NCBI RefSeq assembly: GCF_010686655.1
Contig: NZ_JAAGVY010000021.1
Coordinates: 16,058-80,057 of the forward strand
Length of the DNA: 64,000 nt
Reading direction: 5' to 3'
Source of the DNA: Cryomorpha ignava
GTDB taxonomy: Bacteria > Bacteroidota > Bacteroidia > Flavobacteriales_D > Cryomorphaceae
Shown: in pieces, positions 63,857 through 64,000 of the stretch
Layout of the letters: each line of letters starts with the position of its first letter
Numbering within the stretch: the first letter of the stretch is position 1
Notes under the pieces: model-generated
Told to the model about the DNA's origin: nothing
What the model saw: only the letters and a program-made list of their open reading frames with translations
Database searches by the model: none
Program-made: the position numbers and the translations under genes

Positions 63857-64000
63857 CTACACCGCCTGATTTTCCAACTCACCAAAGCTTGTTAACTTTT
63901 CTGGTATGTCTATATTCCCAGGGAAGAGTTCAAAAAGTTTGTTGACCGGATGATCGGCGATTTTGCCAAGCACGGCAGTAAGCCAGGCCATAGGTTCTAC
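63857..64000 (-). CDS. IS66-family transposase, C-terminal end (runs off window)
   Basis: The last 47 residues of a protein that continues beyond the window: VEPMAWLTAVLGKIADHPVN, KLFELFPGNIDIPEKL, ending LENQAV and TAG at 63857-63859. The block W-L-x-x-V-L-x-x-I-x-D-H-P-x-N-K-L-x-E-L-x-P is the C-terminal signature of IS66 (TnpC) transposases. Whether the element is complete cannot be seen. Confidence 0.7.
   Translation of the reverse strand, partial: VEPMAWLTAVLGKIADHPVNKLFELFPGNIDIPEKLTSFGELENQAV

Noticed and set aside
1..64000. tRNA, rRNA, tmRNA, retron or riboswitch genes
   Set aside because: No cloverleaf-like segment, no 16S/23S signature words, no reverse transcriptase and no known aptamer core were recognised by eye; a covariance-model scan would be decisive.

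Overview
The window reads as a chromosomal segment from a Bacteroidota bacterium, most likely a marine or free-living flavobacterium-like lineage. This rests on three signals. Several secreted proteins end in type IX secretion (T9SS) C-terminal domains, type A at 1325 and 11315 and type B (gliding-motility CHU_C type) at 25773. Short TAnnTTTG promoter elements occur upstream of several genes. Families typical of the phylum are present: a DUF4369/DUF5106-type TlpA oxidoreductase, an A2M-PbpC pair, lipoproteins paired with beta-barrels, and HisKA_2 kinases with TPR sensors. No rRNA, tRNA or CRISPR array was seen.

Layout. 1-4.6 kb: truncated secreted protein, then two tandem paralogous secreted glucose/sorbosone-dehydrogenase-like proteins, one with a T9SS tail and one with a dockerin-like tail. 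4.7-7.8 kb: prfC (RF3) and a TlpA-like lipid/thiol oxidoreductase. 8.4-15.8 kb, minus strand: a giant PhoX-like secreted protein, a di-haem cytochrome c peroxidase with an N-terminal extension, and a leucine-rich repeat protein. 16.4-25.6 kb: alpha-2-macroglobulin lipoprotein, an unlisted 55-residue two-helix membrane protein, pbpC, and a SanA/DUF218 protein. 25.8-30.5 kb: a T9SS type B repeat protein, then a lipoprotein and outer-membrane barrel pair. 30.9-36.7 kb: small secreted proteins, a UPF0126 membrane protein, a barrel protein, ychF, a DUF4190-like lipoprotein and two small periplasmic helical proteins. 37.4-44.6 kb: M23/LysM endopeptidase, PBP1A, a serine peptidase, a GINT1_N-like propeller protein and a cold-shock-domain protein. 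44.6-55.1 kb: a 1512-residue TPR-like repeat protein divergent from an FAD oxidoreductase, a degenerate nucleotidyltransferase-fold protein, a histidine kinase/response regulator pair, a broken lipoprotein gene and an EamA transporter.

From about 55.4 kb to the end the character changes to an accessory, AT-richer island. It holds a Panacea/SocA-like antitoxin remnant with an in-frame stop, a caspase-like protease followed by a companion or C-terminal region that is out of frame and carries an amber codon, a pentapeptide-repeat/TIR protein, a HEPN-like hypothetical, an HNH nuclease, a GIY-YIG nuclease, a frameshifted hypothetical gene, the tail of a restriction-modification methylase, an IS21 IstB remnant with its terminal repeats, and the end of an IS66-type transposase. 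This looks like a defence/mobile-element island under decay. The best candidates for new biology are the caspase cluster and the TIR protein.

Three families of non-coding repeats run through the core region: a MITE-like element (three copies) whose terminal inverted repeat supplies the TAG stop of two host genes; degenerate 7-bp tandem arrays that sit right after stop codons in at least five places; and a roughly 335-bp structured element at 7.94-8.27 kb. Machine-free reading limits all family names to motif recognition; exact domain borders are approximate.
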